Assembly (NCBI GenBank): GCA_026645635.1
Contig: JAPKMV010000291.1
Span: 1 to 5,354, forward strand
DNA length: 5,354 nucleotides
From: Caldilineaceae bacterium
GTDB taxonomy: Bacteria; Chloroflexota; Anaerolineae; Caldilineales; Caldilineaceae
Direction: 5' to 3'
In this document: piece by piece, positions 1 to 5,354 of the stretch
How positions within the stretch are numbered: the stretch's first letter is position 1
Layout: each line of letters begins with the position of its first letter
Position numbers and translations under genes: made by a program
The notes under the pieces: generated by a model
The model's input: only the letters and a program-made list of their open reading frames with translations
What the model was told of the DNA's origin: nothing
Databases searched by the model: none

Positions 1-1620
1 CGCAATCAGCAGCAGCGGAATCGTCATGCTGCGCACGCTTTCCGGCGCGTGGGCAGCACCTTCGCTGCGCGGCTTGCCCAGGAAGGTCAGCACGATCTGG
101 CGCGCCGTGTAGAACGCAGTCAGGAACGCCGAAATCGCCAGCATCCAGAAGATGATCGTATCTTCGGTGTACCAGGTGCTGGAGAGAATCTCATCCTTCG
201 ACCAGAAACCGGCGGAGAGGAAGGGGAAGCCCGAAAGCGCCAGGCCACCGACGATGAATGTCCAGCCGGTCAGCGGCATTCGCTTGAGCAGGCCGCCCAT
301 GTTGCGCATGTCCTGCGGGTCGTTGGGATCCAGGTCCCCGTCGGCCCGGTGGATGATGTGCGAGCCGTGGTGGGCGTCGTGGCCATCGCCATGGCCGTTG
401 CCGTGGGCATGGGCATTGTGGAAACCATGCTCCACACCGTGGATGACCGAGCCGGAACCCAAGAAGAGCAGCGCCTTGAAGAAGGCGTGGGTGATCAGGT
501 GGAAGAAGCCGGCCACATAGGCGCCGGTGCCCAACGCCGCGATCATATAGCCGAGCTGGGCGATGGTGGAGTAGGCAAGCACGCGCTTGATGTCCCACTG
601 CGCCACCGCAATGAACGAGGCGAAGAGCGCGGTGAACGCGCCGGTCATCGCCACGAACTGCATCGAACCGGGCGAGGTCTCGCCGGCCACGAAGAAGAGC
701 GGGAACATACGCACGACCAGGAAGACGCCGGCGCTGACCATCGTCGCCGCATGGATCAGGGCGCTGACCGGTGTCGGGCCTTCCATCGCATCGGGCAACC
801 AGACGTGGAGCGGGAATTGGGCGCTCTTTCCCACCGTGCCGAAGAAGAGCAGCACGGCGATCAACCCGATGGCCGAAGTGGTGACGCCGATGAGCGGAAT
901 GGTCACCGTCATGCTCGCCAGGTGCTCCAGGTTCTCCATCGCCAGGATCTGCTCGAAGACCAGGGTGCTCGGCTCGCTCCACATGTAGAGCAGCATCATG
1001 CCGACCAGCATGATCACGTCGCCGATGCGGGTGGTCATAAACGCCTTGAACGCAGCCTTCTTGGCCGACGGCTTCTCATACCAGAAGCCGATCAGCAAGT
1101 AGCTGCACAGACCCATGATCTCCCAGAAAACGAAGAAGGTGAGCAGCGAGTTAGAGACGACCAGCCCCAACATACCGGTGGCAAAAAGGCTGATGTAAGC
1201 CATGAAGCGGCTATAGCGGGGGTCCTTGTGCTGCTTGTATGCCAGCGGATCATCCTCCGGGCGCAGATGGGCCGGATACGCCGACATGTAGCCGTAGGCG
1301 TAGATGAAGATCATCAGCAGCAGGAAGGTGACCATGAAGATCATCAGCGCATTGGCTGGATCAACCTGGTAGCCGATCATCAGCGAGGTCATGCCAGTGG
1401 GAATGGTGAATAACTCGCCATAGAGCGGATGCTCGCCAAAGTGCTCGGTCGTGAAGACGGCAAACGCAATCGGCCAGCCGATGACAAAGCTGACAAAGAC
1501 GCCGCCGATGGCCGTCAAGGCACTTACAGTCTTGTTGCGATTCAAGAAAAGAATGATCGCAAGAAATGACAGGAAGGGTGGAATCGGTAAAACCCACGCT
1601 AAGTTGAGAAAACCTTCCAT
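1..1620 (-). CDS. nuoL: NADH-quinone oxidoreductase subunit L (NuoL), 3' end cut by the window edge
   Basis: The minus-strand frame from ATG at 1620 stays open for 540 codons to position 1 with no stop, so the C-terminus is outside the window. NuoL is the distal antiporter-like subunit of complex I, a membrane protein that takes part in proton translocation coupled to quinone reduction. Residues expected from the family are present: E167 in FVFWEIMG, D201 after RIG, K265 in [21 protein letters not shown]290 in [10 protein letters not shown]382 in HAFFKALLF and K475 in GFWSKDEI. About a dozen hydrophobic helices can be followed. The loop at residues 394-438 is unusually long and carries 10 His between 398 and 424. 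Another charged loop lies at about 114-137. The start is fixed by a GAGG (1628-1631) 7 nt upstream and by the hydrophobic first helix. It is the last gene in view, 135 nt after the TPR-TM gene. MrpA/MrpD-type antiporters are related, but the gene context and [15 protein letters not shown] sequence favour NuoL. Confidence 0.96.
   Translation of the reverse strand, partial: MEGFLNLAWVLPIPPFLSFLAIILFLNRNKTVSALTAIGGVFVSFVIGWPIAFAVFTTEHFGEHPLYGELFTIPTGMTSLMIGYQVDPANALMIFMVTFLLLMIFIYAYGYMSAYPAHLRPEDDPLAYKQHKDPRYSRFMAYISLFATGMLGLVVSNSLLTFFVFWEIMGLCSYLLIGFWYEKPSAKKAAFKAFMTTRIGDVIMLVGMMLLYMWSEPSTLVFEQILAMENLEHLASMTVTIPLIGVTTSAIGLIAVLLFFGTVGKSAQFPLHVWLPDAMEGPTPVSALIHAATMVSAGVFLVVRMFPLFFVAGETSPGSMQFVAMTGAFTALFASFIAVAQWDIKRVLAYSTIAQLGYMIAALGTGAYVAGFFHLITHAFFKALLFLGSGSVIHGVEHGFHNAHAHGNGHGDGHDAHHGSHIIHRADGDLDPNDPQDMRNMGGLLKRMPLTGWTFIVGGLALSGFPFLSAGFWSKDEILSSTWYTEDTIIFWMLAISAFLTAFYTARQIVLTFLGKPRSEGAAHAPESVRSMTIPLLLIA
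307..432 (-). other. Histidine-rich insert in NuoL (about residues 397-438)
   Basis: This is a sub-region of nuoL. After the helix ending GSGSVIH (to residue 394) and before [10 protein letters not shown] (from 441), the protein carries a hydrophilic loop. His occurs at 398, 401, 404, 406, 410, 414, 417, 418, 421 and 424, interleaved with Gly, Ala, Asn and Asp, followed by an acidic stretch ([11 protein letters not shown]). From memory, E. coli NuoL has only a short connection here. His-rich low-complexity loops can bind metals such as Zn, Ni or Cu, but nothing here proves binding. The reading frame is intact and the flanks align with the family, so it is an in-frame loop expansion rather than an error. 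Confidence 0.8.
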
Positions 1621-1755
1621 TGCGCAACCTCGTTCATTGCTGGGCTAAGACCCAAATGGGCAAGCCGCTCTCAGAAATCGGGTTCAGCCACAGCGGCTGT
1701 TCACGCTCGTTTATACAATCCACAGATCAGCGACTGGCAGACCAACCCTCGACAC
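1621..1755 (-). other. 135-nt intergenic gap before nuoL, with a small stem-loop
   Basis: This is the only large gap between genes of the operon; the others are 31-56 nt. On the minus strand it holds a short hairpin (CAGCC, 5-nt loop, GGCTG; 1685-1699), a weaker GGG/CCC pairing near 1642-1660, and an AT-rich TATAAA-like hexamer just upstream of the hairpin. There is no U-tract after the hairpin, so it is not a convincing intrinsic terminator, and no good -35 pairs with the TATAAA. The gap could hold an internal promoter or a processing site. No coding sequence is recognisable in it. Confidence 0.4.
1628..1631 (-). promoter_or_regulatory. Ribosome binding site of nuoL
   Basis: A GAGG core on the minus strand lies 7 nt before the ATG at 1620. 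It supports this start for a gene whose other end is off the window. Confidence 0.75.
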
Positions 1756-2115
1756 TCAGGCTTTCGGCTGGCGATAGCTGCTGATCAGATTTCCAGCGCC
1801 GTACCCTACCAGACCACCAGCCCCCAGATAAAGCAGCAGCACCAGGTCGTTCGGCGCTCCCATCGCAGAACCGACTGCGACGCCCACGGCAGCGCCGATA
1901 AAGGCGCAGATCAGCAGAAACGTCTGGTCGGATTTGCGCCGCTTGACATCTTCCAGCAATGCCGCGGCGTCCCGAAAATCCGGCCGGTGCTTGACGATCT
2001 CTTGCAGCGCATGTTTGGCGCCGGTGTAGTTGCCTTCCGCCATCTTAGCCAGCGCCATGTCGTACAAGAATTGGCACTGTTCGTCCAGCGTACCCGTCAG
2101 TTTCTGCTTCGGCAT
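1756..2115 (-). CDS. Small TPR-like protein with two C-terminal membrane helices, function unknown
   Basis: This gene encodes a 119-residue protein inside the nuo operon, 31 nt after nuoK and 135 nt before nuoL. Residues about 14-47 match one tetratricopeptide repeat: L17, M20, A21, K24, G28, Y30, A33, L37, I40 and P45 fall on the consensus positions. A second, partial helix (about 48-62, AALLEDVKRRK) follows. Two glycine-rich hydrophobic segments come next (about 65-86 and 90-112), with Gly spaced every 3-5 residues as in tightly packed helix pairs, and a short basic tail. There is no signal peptide, so the TPR part probably lies in the cytoplasm, anchored by the hairpin. TPRs bind proteins, so a complex I assembly or accessory role is a reasonable guess from position only. 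It is not a recognised core Nuo subunit. The ATG at 2115 lacks a clear Shine-Dalgarno sequence, and the frame is open upstream to 2154 without a better start; translational coupling to nuoK is possible. Confidence 0.8.
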   Translation of the reverse strand: MPKQKLTGTLDEQCQFLYDMALAKMAEGNYTGAKHALQEIVKHRPDFRDAAALLEDVKRRKSDQTFLLICAFIGAAVGVAVGSAMGAPNDLVLLLYLGAGGLVGYGAGNLISSYRQPKA

Positions 2116-2146
2116 GGCATCCAGGCTGGCCCGGCGCGCAACCAGC

Positions 2147-2461
2147 TTACCCCTTCAGAATATCCAACTCATCCAGGTTGAGGGTCTTGCGATTCCGATA
2201 GACCGAAATAATCAGCGCCAGACCCACCGCCACTTCAGCCGCGGCCACGGCAATCACAAAGATAGCAAAGACCTGACCGTCTACGTTCTCCACCGGCGTC
2301 ACACCGTAGCGCCAGAACGCGATCAGGTTGATGTTGGCGGCGTTGAGCATCAATTCGATGCCCATCAGCACCGCAATTGCATTGCGCCGGCCCAATGCAG
2401 CATACAAGCCGGAGCAAAACATGAAAGCAGCCAGTGTCAGATACCAGGTCAATGGAACCAT
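2147..2461 (-). CDS. nuoK: NADH-quinone oxidoreductase subunit K (NuoK)
   Basis: This encodes a 104-residue, three-helix membrane subunit of complex I (ND4L homologue). It is part of the E-channel that links quinone chemistry to the antiporter-like subunits. Helices lie at about 5-23, 28-50 and 63-87. The two conserved buried glutamates are present: E36 in [16 protein letters not shown] and E76 in [13 protein letters not shown] (matching E36 and E72 of E. coli NuoK). The length is normal for the family. The frame is open further upstream to an ATG at 2494, which would add 11 residues. The start at 2461 is preferred because GAGGA lies 8 nt before it and MVPLTWYL is a typical NuoK beginning. 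It follows nuoJ after 50 nt, the usual J-K order. Confidence 0.96.
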   Translation of the reverse strand: MVPLTWYLTLAAFMFCSGLYAALGRRNAIAVLMGIELMLNAANINLIAFWRYGVTPVENVDGQVFAIFVIAVAAAEVAVGLALIISVYRNRKTLNLDELDILKG

Positions 2462-2469
2462 GTTTGCGT

Positions 2470-2474
2470 TCCTC
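2470..2474 (-). promoter_or_regulatory. Ribosome binding site that sets the nuoK start
   Basis: GAGGA on the minus strand, 8 nt before the ATG at 2461, decides between this start and an in-frame ATG at 2494. The same GTGAGGA heptamer is found ahead of nuoJ and nuoA. Confidence 0.75.
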
Positions 2475-2511
2475 ACGCTCTCCAGCGGGCGCAAACGCGC
2501 CGCAGTTGACT

Positions 2512-3045
2512 CTATTTGCGATCCTGCGCCAAAACAATCGCGCCGGCCAGCGCCACCAACAAGAGCACGGCCAACAACAAGAATGCAACGACAAATTCTG
2601 TGACAAAGCCGACACCCAGATTGGCGATCACAATCTGGCCATCAACGATCGGCTCTTCGGCTACAGGCCAGGGCAAACTCCCCAACAGGCCAGCCATCAC
2701 GACAAAGACGGTGGCCGCGATGATTGCGGCCGTGCCCGCCTGGCGGTTTAGCGGCGACGTGGCGCCATACATCATGCCGCGCGTCAGCATGATGGCGAAG
2801 GTAATCAGCGTTGAGATGGCGCCCACATAGACAAGGACTTGGGCGACGCCGACAAACTCTGCTTCCGCCACAAAATAGACGCCAGCCACCCCGAAGAAGG
2901 TCAGCGCCAACCCCAAGGCATTGTGAAACAGATTGCGCGCCGCCACAACCAGGAACGCACCGACCACAGTCAGCAGCGCAATGGCCATAAACACCGACTC
3001 ATGGAGCGTCGGCAGCGGTGGAATTGGAATCGGCAACTCAGGCAT
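2512..3045 (-). CDS. nuoJ: NADH-quinone oxidoreductase subunit J (NuoJ)
   Basis: This encodes a 177-residue membrane subunit of complex I (ND6 homologue) that sits between NuoH, NuoA and NuoK at the start of the proton path. Five helices are visible at about 17-36, 43-60, 66-88, 104-123 and 149-173. The family signature around helix 3 is clear: [20 protein letters not shown] (residues 61-80), including the tyrosine-glycine of the pi-bulge region. The last helix ends with the typical [10 protein letters not shown]. The frame continues upstream to an ATG at 3081 (12 more residues). The start at 3045 is chosen because GAGGA stands 8 nt before it and [10 protein letters not shown] fits a short family N-terminus. 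It follows nuoH after 56 nt; there is no room for nuoI, which often lies between H and J. Confidence 0.95.
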   Translation of the reverse strand: MPELPIPIPPLPTLHESVFMAIALLTVVGAFLVVAARNLFHNALGLALTFFGVAGVYFVAEAEFVGVAQVLVYVGAISTLITFAIMLTRGMMYGATSPLNRQAGTAAIIAATVFVVMAGLLGSLPWPVAEEPIVDGQIVIANLGVGFVTEFVVAFLLLAVLLLVALAGAIVLAQDRK

Positions 3046-3053
3046 ACGCACTA

Positions 3054-3058
3054 TCCTC
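3054..3058 (-). promoter_or_regulatory. Ribosome binding site that sets the nuoJ start
   Basis: GAGGA on the minus strand, 8 nt before the ATG at 3045, favours this start over the in-frame ATG at 3081, which has no comparable site. Confidence 0.7.
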
Positions 3059-3101
3059 ACAAACGTCTGTGCAGGCCACAACGATGACCTTGAATGAACG
3101 C

Positions 3102-4340
3102 TTAATCACCCGCCGGGCTGACCGGCGCCATGACGCCGATCAACGACTTTGGCTCAAAGGCGCGCTTGGTGCGCACTTCCTCGGTGCGGATGTGCTTGCC
3201 CAGCACACGCAGCACCACCGCAACGGCGCCCAGGTTGGCGGCCAGAATCAACAGGTAGCCCACCCAACCAAAATTGGCCGGCCAGGGCAACTTCATCAGA
3301 ATCATCTGCGCCAGGATCAGGAACAACACCAGCGGCACCAGCACCTTCCAGGCGAAGGACATCATCTGGTCGATGCGTACGCGGGGGAATGTCCCACGAA
3401 TCCACTGCACCACCACATACATAAAGAAGACCTTGGCCAGGAAGTAAATCGGCCCCAGCAGTGGAATCTGGTCGGCGAACGGCCCCTGCCAACTGCCCAG
3501 GAAGAGCATCACGGCAATTGCGCCCAGGAAGAAGGTGTTCAGGAATTGCGCCAGGAAGAACATGGCAAAGCGCATGCCGGAATACTCGATATGGAAACCG
3601 GCGATCAACTCCGACTCCGCTTCGAGCAGGTCGAAGGGCGTTTGTTCGCTCTCGGCCAGCGCCGCAATAAAATAGATCAGGAAGGCGCCCGGCAGCAGGA
3701 AGACAAACCAGCCCAGGCCCAGATTCACCGGCCCGATGTAGAGCGACTGCGCATTGGCGAGTTCCTGTGTGCGCATGGTGCCCACCAGCAGCACCGGCGC
3801 CAACATCGCCAGCACCATCGGAATTTCGTAGCTGAGGAGCTGCGCGACGACGCGGAACCCGGCCAGCAGCGCATACTTGTTATTGCTGCTCCAGCCGGCC
3901 ATAAGCGCCGCCATGATGCCGATCGACCCCAGCGCCACCAGGTAGAGCACGCCGATGTTCAGGTCGACGCCGACAAAATTCGGGGCGAAGGTGATCACGG
4001 CCACGGTCATCAATACCGGAAAGACGGAGAAAATCGGCGCCAGCGCATAGGCGATCTTGTCGGCGTTGGCCGGGGTGATGTCCTCTTTCGACAGCAGTTT
4101 GAGTGCATCGGCGACCGTCTGGAACAGGCCAAATGGCCCGACGCGGTTGGGGCCAATGCGATCCTGGATGCGGCTCACCACCTTGCGCGTGATCCAGATC
4201 AGGATCAGCGCCAAGACCAGGGACAGATTGACCAACACAAACGCGCCGATGAAATAGGCTATCGCCTCGGCAAGCCAGGCAAGTTCTTCGGGGGCGCCTA
4301 ACGCCAACTGCAACTGGGTGAGCGCTTCACTCCACGTCAT
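3102..4340 (-). CDS. nuoH: NADH-quinone oxidoreductase subunit H (NuoH), long form
   Basis: NuoH (ND1 homologue) is the membrane subunit that forms much of the quinone chamber and joins the peripheral arm to the proton-pumping membrane arm. The protein has 412 residues, against about 325 in E. coli. Signatures in order: [18 protein letters not shown] (57-74) followed by [27 protein letters not shown] (152-167) and YEIPM (171-175); the acidic cytoplasmic loop with E230, E232, D237, E240, E242, E244 and E252; and [13 protein letters not shown] (315-327). Beyond the usual last helix (about 331-350) there is an extra hydrophobic segment (about 357-380) and a charged tail (382-412), which accounts for much of the extra length. 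The start ATG at 4340 has GGAGG (4349-4353) 8 nt upstream. It follows nuoA after 39 nt, with nuoB, C and D absent between them. Confidence 0.97.
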   Translation of the reverse strand: MTWSEALTQLQLALGAPEELAWLAEAIAYFIGAFVLVNLSLVLALILIWITRKVVSRIQDRIGPNRVGPFGLFQTVADALKLLSKEDITPANADKIAYALAPIFSVFPVLMTVAVITFAPNFVGVDLNIGVLYLVALGSIGIMAALMAGWSSNNKYALLAGFRVVAQLLSYEIPMVLAMLAPVLLVGTMRTQELANAQSLYIGPVNLGLGWFVFLLPGAFLIYFIAALAESEQTPFDLLEAESELIAGFHIEYSGMRFAMFFLAQFLNTFFLGAIAVMLFLGSWQGPFADQIPLLGPIYFLAKVFFMYVVVQWIRGTFPRVRIDQMMSFAWKVLVPLVLFLILAQMILMKLPWPANFGWVGYLLILAANLGAVAVVLRVLGKHIRTEEVRTKRAFEPKSLIGVMAPVSPAGD

Positions 4341-4348
4341 ACCAACAA

Positions 4349-4353
4349 CCTCC
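4349..4353 (-). promoter_or_regulatory. Ribosome binding site of nuoH
   Basis: GGAGG on the minus strand, 8 nt before the ATG at 4340. This is the strongest match in the operon together with that of nuoA. Confidence 0.75.
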
Positions 4354-4379
4354 GTGCATCACTGCCGGTGCAACTGCGG

Positions 4380-4736
4380 TTATTTCCACTCGAGCGCGCC
4401 CTTGCGCCACTCGAGGAAGAGACCCAAGATCAGAATCACCACAAAGGTGACCGTTGCCAAAACCGAGAAAAAGGTCAGGTTCTGGAAAGCGATCGCTATC
4501 GGGAACAGAAAGATGACCTCGACGTCGAAGATCAGGAAGATCAGGCCGATCAGGTAATACTGTGCGCGGAACTGAATCCAGGTGTCGCCGATGGTTTCCA
4601 CGCCGCTCTCGTAGGTCTCATTCTTGATCGGATCGGGACGCCGCGGGCCAAGAAAATGGCCGATCAGAATCGCCGCCACAGGAATCAGGAGCGCAATCCC
4701 ACTGAGTATGAGAATGAAGCCATACTGATTCAGCAT
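4380..4736 (-). CDS. nuoA: NADH-quinone oxidoreductase subunit A (NuoA)
   Basis: This encodes a 118-residue, three-helix membrane subunit of complex I (ND3 homologue) next to NuoH and NuoJ at the junction with the peripheral arm. Helices lie at about 6-29, 60-82 and 88-109. The long loop between helices 1 and 2 carries YESGVETIGDTW (42-53). Its Ser sits where mitochondrial ND3 has the switch cysteine, and Ser is also found there in E. coli NuoA. Helix 2 contains the conserved acidic pair in IFDVEVIFLFP (D71, E73). The frame is open upstream to an ATG at 4805, adding 23 hydrophilic residues. The start at 4736 is favoured because AAGGAG lies 7 nt before it and MLNQYGFILIL goes straight into helix 1. 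It is the first gene of the operon; 618 bp upstream to the window edge hold no gene on this strand. Confidence 0.96.
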   Translation of the reverse strand: MLNQYGFILILSGIALLIPVAAILIGHFLGPRRPDPIKNETYESGVETIGDTWIQFRAQYYLIGLIFLIFDVEVIFLFPIAIAFQNLTFFSVLATVTFVVILILGLFLEWRKGALEWK

Positions 4737-4743
4737 TTCCTCA

Positions 4744-4749
4744 CTCCTT
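4744..4749 (-). promoter_or_regulatory. Ribosome binding site that sets the nuoA start
   Basis: AAGGAG on the minus strand with a 7-nt spacer (TGAGGAA) to the ATG at 4736. It rules against the in-frame ATG at 4805. Confidence 0.8.
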
Positions 4750-4943
4750 GCATGCTGCTGAAGGGTTCCGCCATCGACTCCCTGGAGTTCAACGGCAGAA
4801 CACAAGGTTTAACATTCAAACGCAAGCACAGTGGCGCCGATTTTCTTGTAGCCTGTAGCCGGCGGAAGACCCAACAATGCGCGTGTTCTCGACAGGATTG
4901 TGTAGAAAATAACAAACCGGCGTTATCCTAGCACAGGTCAGAA

Positions 4944-4959
4944 TGATTTTGGAAAATCA
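4944..4959. promoter_or_regulatory. 16-bp palindrome TGATTTT-GG-AAAATCA, possible operator
   Basis: There are two perfect 7-bp arms with a 2-bp centre in the leader of the nuo operon, about 40 bp downstream of the candidate -10 box. The arrangement suits a dimeric regulator. The 2-nt loop is too short for a stable RNA hairpin with all pairs, and no U-tract follows. I do not recognise the site as that of a named regulator. Confidence 0.3.
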
Positions 4960-4996
4960 GGCGACTTGAAACGCGTTTATCATCTCACCGGCGCCG

Positions 4997-5026
4997 ATTG
5001 TAGCACACATTACAGGGGCGCGCCAA
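4997..5026 (-). promoter_or_regulatory. Candidate sigma-70-type promoter of the nuo operon
   Basis: On the minus strand, TTGGCG (5021-5026; 4 of 6 matches to TTGACA) is separated by 18 nt from TACAAT (4997-5002; 5 of 6 matches to TATAAT). TACAAT is preceded by TGC, giving an extended -10. Transcription would begin near 4990, inside the palindrome CGGCGCCG (4989-4996). The -35 box overlaps another 8-bp palindrome, GGCGCGCC (5017-5024). It points toward nuoA, about 250 nt upstream of its ATG. This is a consensus match only. Confidence 0.5.
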
Positions 5027-5064
5027 CGTGCGTAGACGATTACAGATGCGTTACATCACATGCC

Positions 5065-5354
5065 AGGCGCCACGCCTTACCGGCACTGATCACGATGAAA
5101 ATCCTGTGCGACTTGGCGTCTTTGCGACTTTGCGTGAGCCATTTTCAGGATAGGCGCCATGCCTTACCGGCACCGATCACGATGAAAATCCTGTGCGACT
5201 TGGCGTCTTTGCGACTTTGCGTGAGCTATTTTCAGGATAGGCGCCATGCCTTAGCGGCACCGATCACGATGAAAATCCTGTGCGACTTGGCGTCTTTGCG
5301 ACTTGGCGTGAGCTATTTTCAGGATAGGCACGATGCCTTACCGGCACTGATCAC
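5065..5354. repeat. 87-bp tandem repeat array, three copies plus a partial fourth running off the window
   Basis: Copies begin at 5065, 5152, 5239 and 5326, an exact 87-bp period. By direct comparison, copies 1 and 2 differ at 3 positions and copies 2 and 3 at 2. The visible 29 bp of copy 4 differ from copy 2 at 3. The left boundary is sharp, because sequence before 5065 does not match the unit end. Each unit holds a GC-rich part (AGGCGCC, GCCTTACCGGC, GATCACGATG), then a block of four octamers, bounded by ATCCTG on one side and CAGGAT on the other (inverted 6-mers). There are no unique spacers, so it is not a CRISPR. Similar CTTTGCGT-type intergenic repeats recur in many environmental bacterial genomes as I recall them; their role is unknown to me. 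Confidence 0.92.
5104..5135. repeat. Nested octamer block inside the 87-bp unit (first copy)
   Basis: Four consecutive 8-mers read CTGTGCGA / CTTGGCGT / CTTTGCGA / CTTTGCGT, alternating A and T at the last base. The same block recurs at 5191-5222 and 5278-5309. In the third block the last octamer reads CTTGGCGT, identical to the second octamer of the unit. An older short tandem duplication therefore lies inside the younger 87-bp one. Confidence 0.85.

Larger units (their letters stand above)
4737..5064 (-). other. Non-coding leader and promoter region of the nuo operon
   Basis: These 328 bp lie between the nuoA start and the repeat array. No protein with recognisable family features is seen on either strand. 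It is more AT-rich in places than the genes. It contains the promoter candidate at 4997-5026, a 16-bp palindrome (4944-4959), a tandem heptamer TGTAGCC (4847-4853 and 4854-4860) and two direct copies of GGCGCCGATT (4833-4842 and 4990-4999). If the promoter is right, the untranslated leader of nuoA is about 250 nt. I recognise no known riboswitch in it. Confidence 0.6.

Noticed and set aside
49..1413. 454-codon open frame on the plus strand opposite nuoL
   Set aside because: It is codon-aligned with nuoL on the opposite strand. Hydrophobic NTN codons become NAN codons, which gives the His/Glu/Gln/Asp/Arg-rich product, and stops would need TTA, CTA or TCA in nuoL, which GC-rich genes avoid. No family resemblance or ribosome site is seen.
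42..1620. nuoL as a frameshifted or broken gene because of its odd His-rich middle
   Set aside because: The frame runs without a stop for 540 codons, and conserved NuoL motifs lie in the same frame on both sides of the His-rich loop.
1685..1699. Intrinsic terminator between the TPR-TM gene and nuoL
   Set aside because: The stem is only 5 bp and no run of U follows on the minus strand. nuoL has its own ribosome site and continues the operon.
2461..2494. Longer NuoK starting at 2494 (likewise NuoJ at 3081 and NuoA at 4805)
   Set aside because: The extra N-terminal residues are not family-like, and each shorter start has a well-placed Shine-Dalgarno sequence 7-8 nt upstream.
3018..4301. 427-codon open frame on the plus strand opposite nuoH
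   Set aside because: It has the same codon-aligned antisense relation to nuoH and the same charged, His/Gln-rich artefact composition. nuoH is unmistakable on the other strand.
4368..4931. 187-codon open frame on the plus strand across nuoA and its leader
   Set aside because: Most of it is antisense to nuoA and of artefact composition (Asp/Gln/Glu/Arg-rich). It has no ribosome site or recognisable domain.
4920..4940. Second promoter with extended -10 TGC-TAGGAT on the minus strand at about 4925-4935
   Set aside because: The -10 matches only 4 of 6, and no acceptable -35 lies 16-19 nt upstream.
5065..5354. CRISPR array
   Set aside because: The repetition is contiguous with no unique spacers, the 87-bp unit is too long, and no cas gene is in view.

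Overview
The window holds most of one respiratory complex I (NADH:quinone oxidoreductase) membrane-arm operon. It is transcribed entirely on the minus strand, from about 4740 down through position 1. In transcription order the genes are nuoA (4736-4380), nuoH (4340-3102), nuoJ (3045-2512), nuoK (2461-2147), a small TPR plus two-transmembrane-helix protein of unknown function (2115-1756), and nuoL (1620 down to the window edge, so its C-terminus is missing). All five nuo genes start with ATG, and each has a good Shine-Dalgarno sequence 7-8 nt upstream. Gaps of 31-56 nt fit one transcript; only the 135-nt gap before nuoL is larger.

nuoB, nuoC/D and nuoI do not lie where the E. coli-type order would put them. 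nuoA is followed directly by nuoH, and nuoH directly by nuoJ. The cluster therefore looks membrane-only: A, H, J and K plus the antiporter-like subunit L, with M and N plausibly beyond the left edge. The peripheral arm would then be encoded elsewhere. The proteins keep the ionisable residues expected of the proton path: NuoA D71/E73, NuoK E36/E76, the NuoH glutamate loop, and NuoL E167/K265/K382/K475. The complex should be functional if its partner subunits exist.

Upstream of nuoA (4737-5064) is a 328-bp non-coding stretch. It carries a reasonable sigma-70-type promoter candidate for the operon (-35 at 5021-5026, -10 at 4997-5002) and a 16-bp palindrome. From 5065 to the right edge is a tandem array with an exact 87-bp period (three full copies and a partial fourth). 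Each copy contains four degenerate octamers of the CTTTGCGT/CTTTGCGA type.

Organism: the moderately GC-rich sequence, the His-rich loop of NuoL, the long NuoH and the CTTTGCG-type intergenic repeats together suggest an environmental bacterium, possibly of the Chloroflexota (Anaerolineae/Caldilineae-like). This is an impression from protein style and repeat type, not a demonstrated placement. I see no mobile element, CRISPR array, tRNA or rRNA. The unusual elements are the TPR-TM protein inside the operon, the split layout, the His-rich NuoL loop and the nested repeat array.
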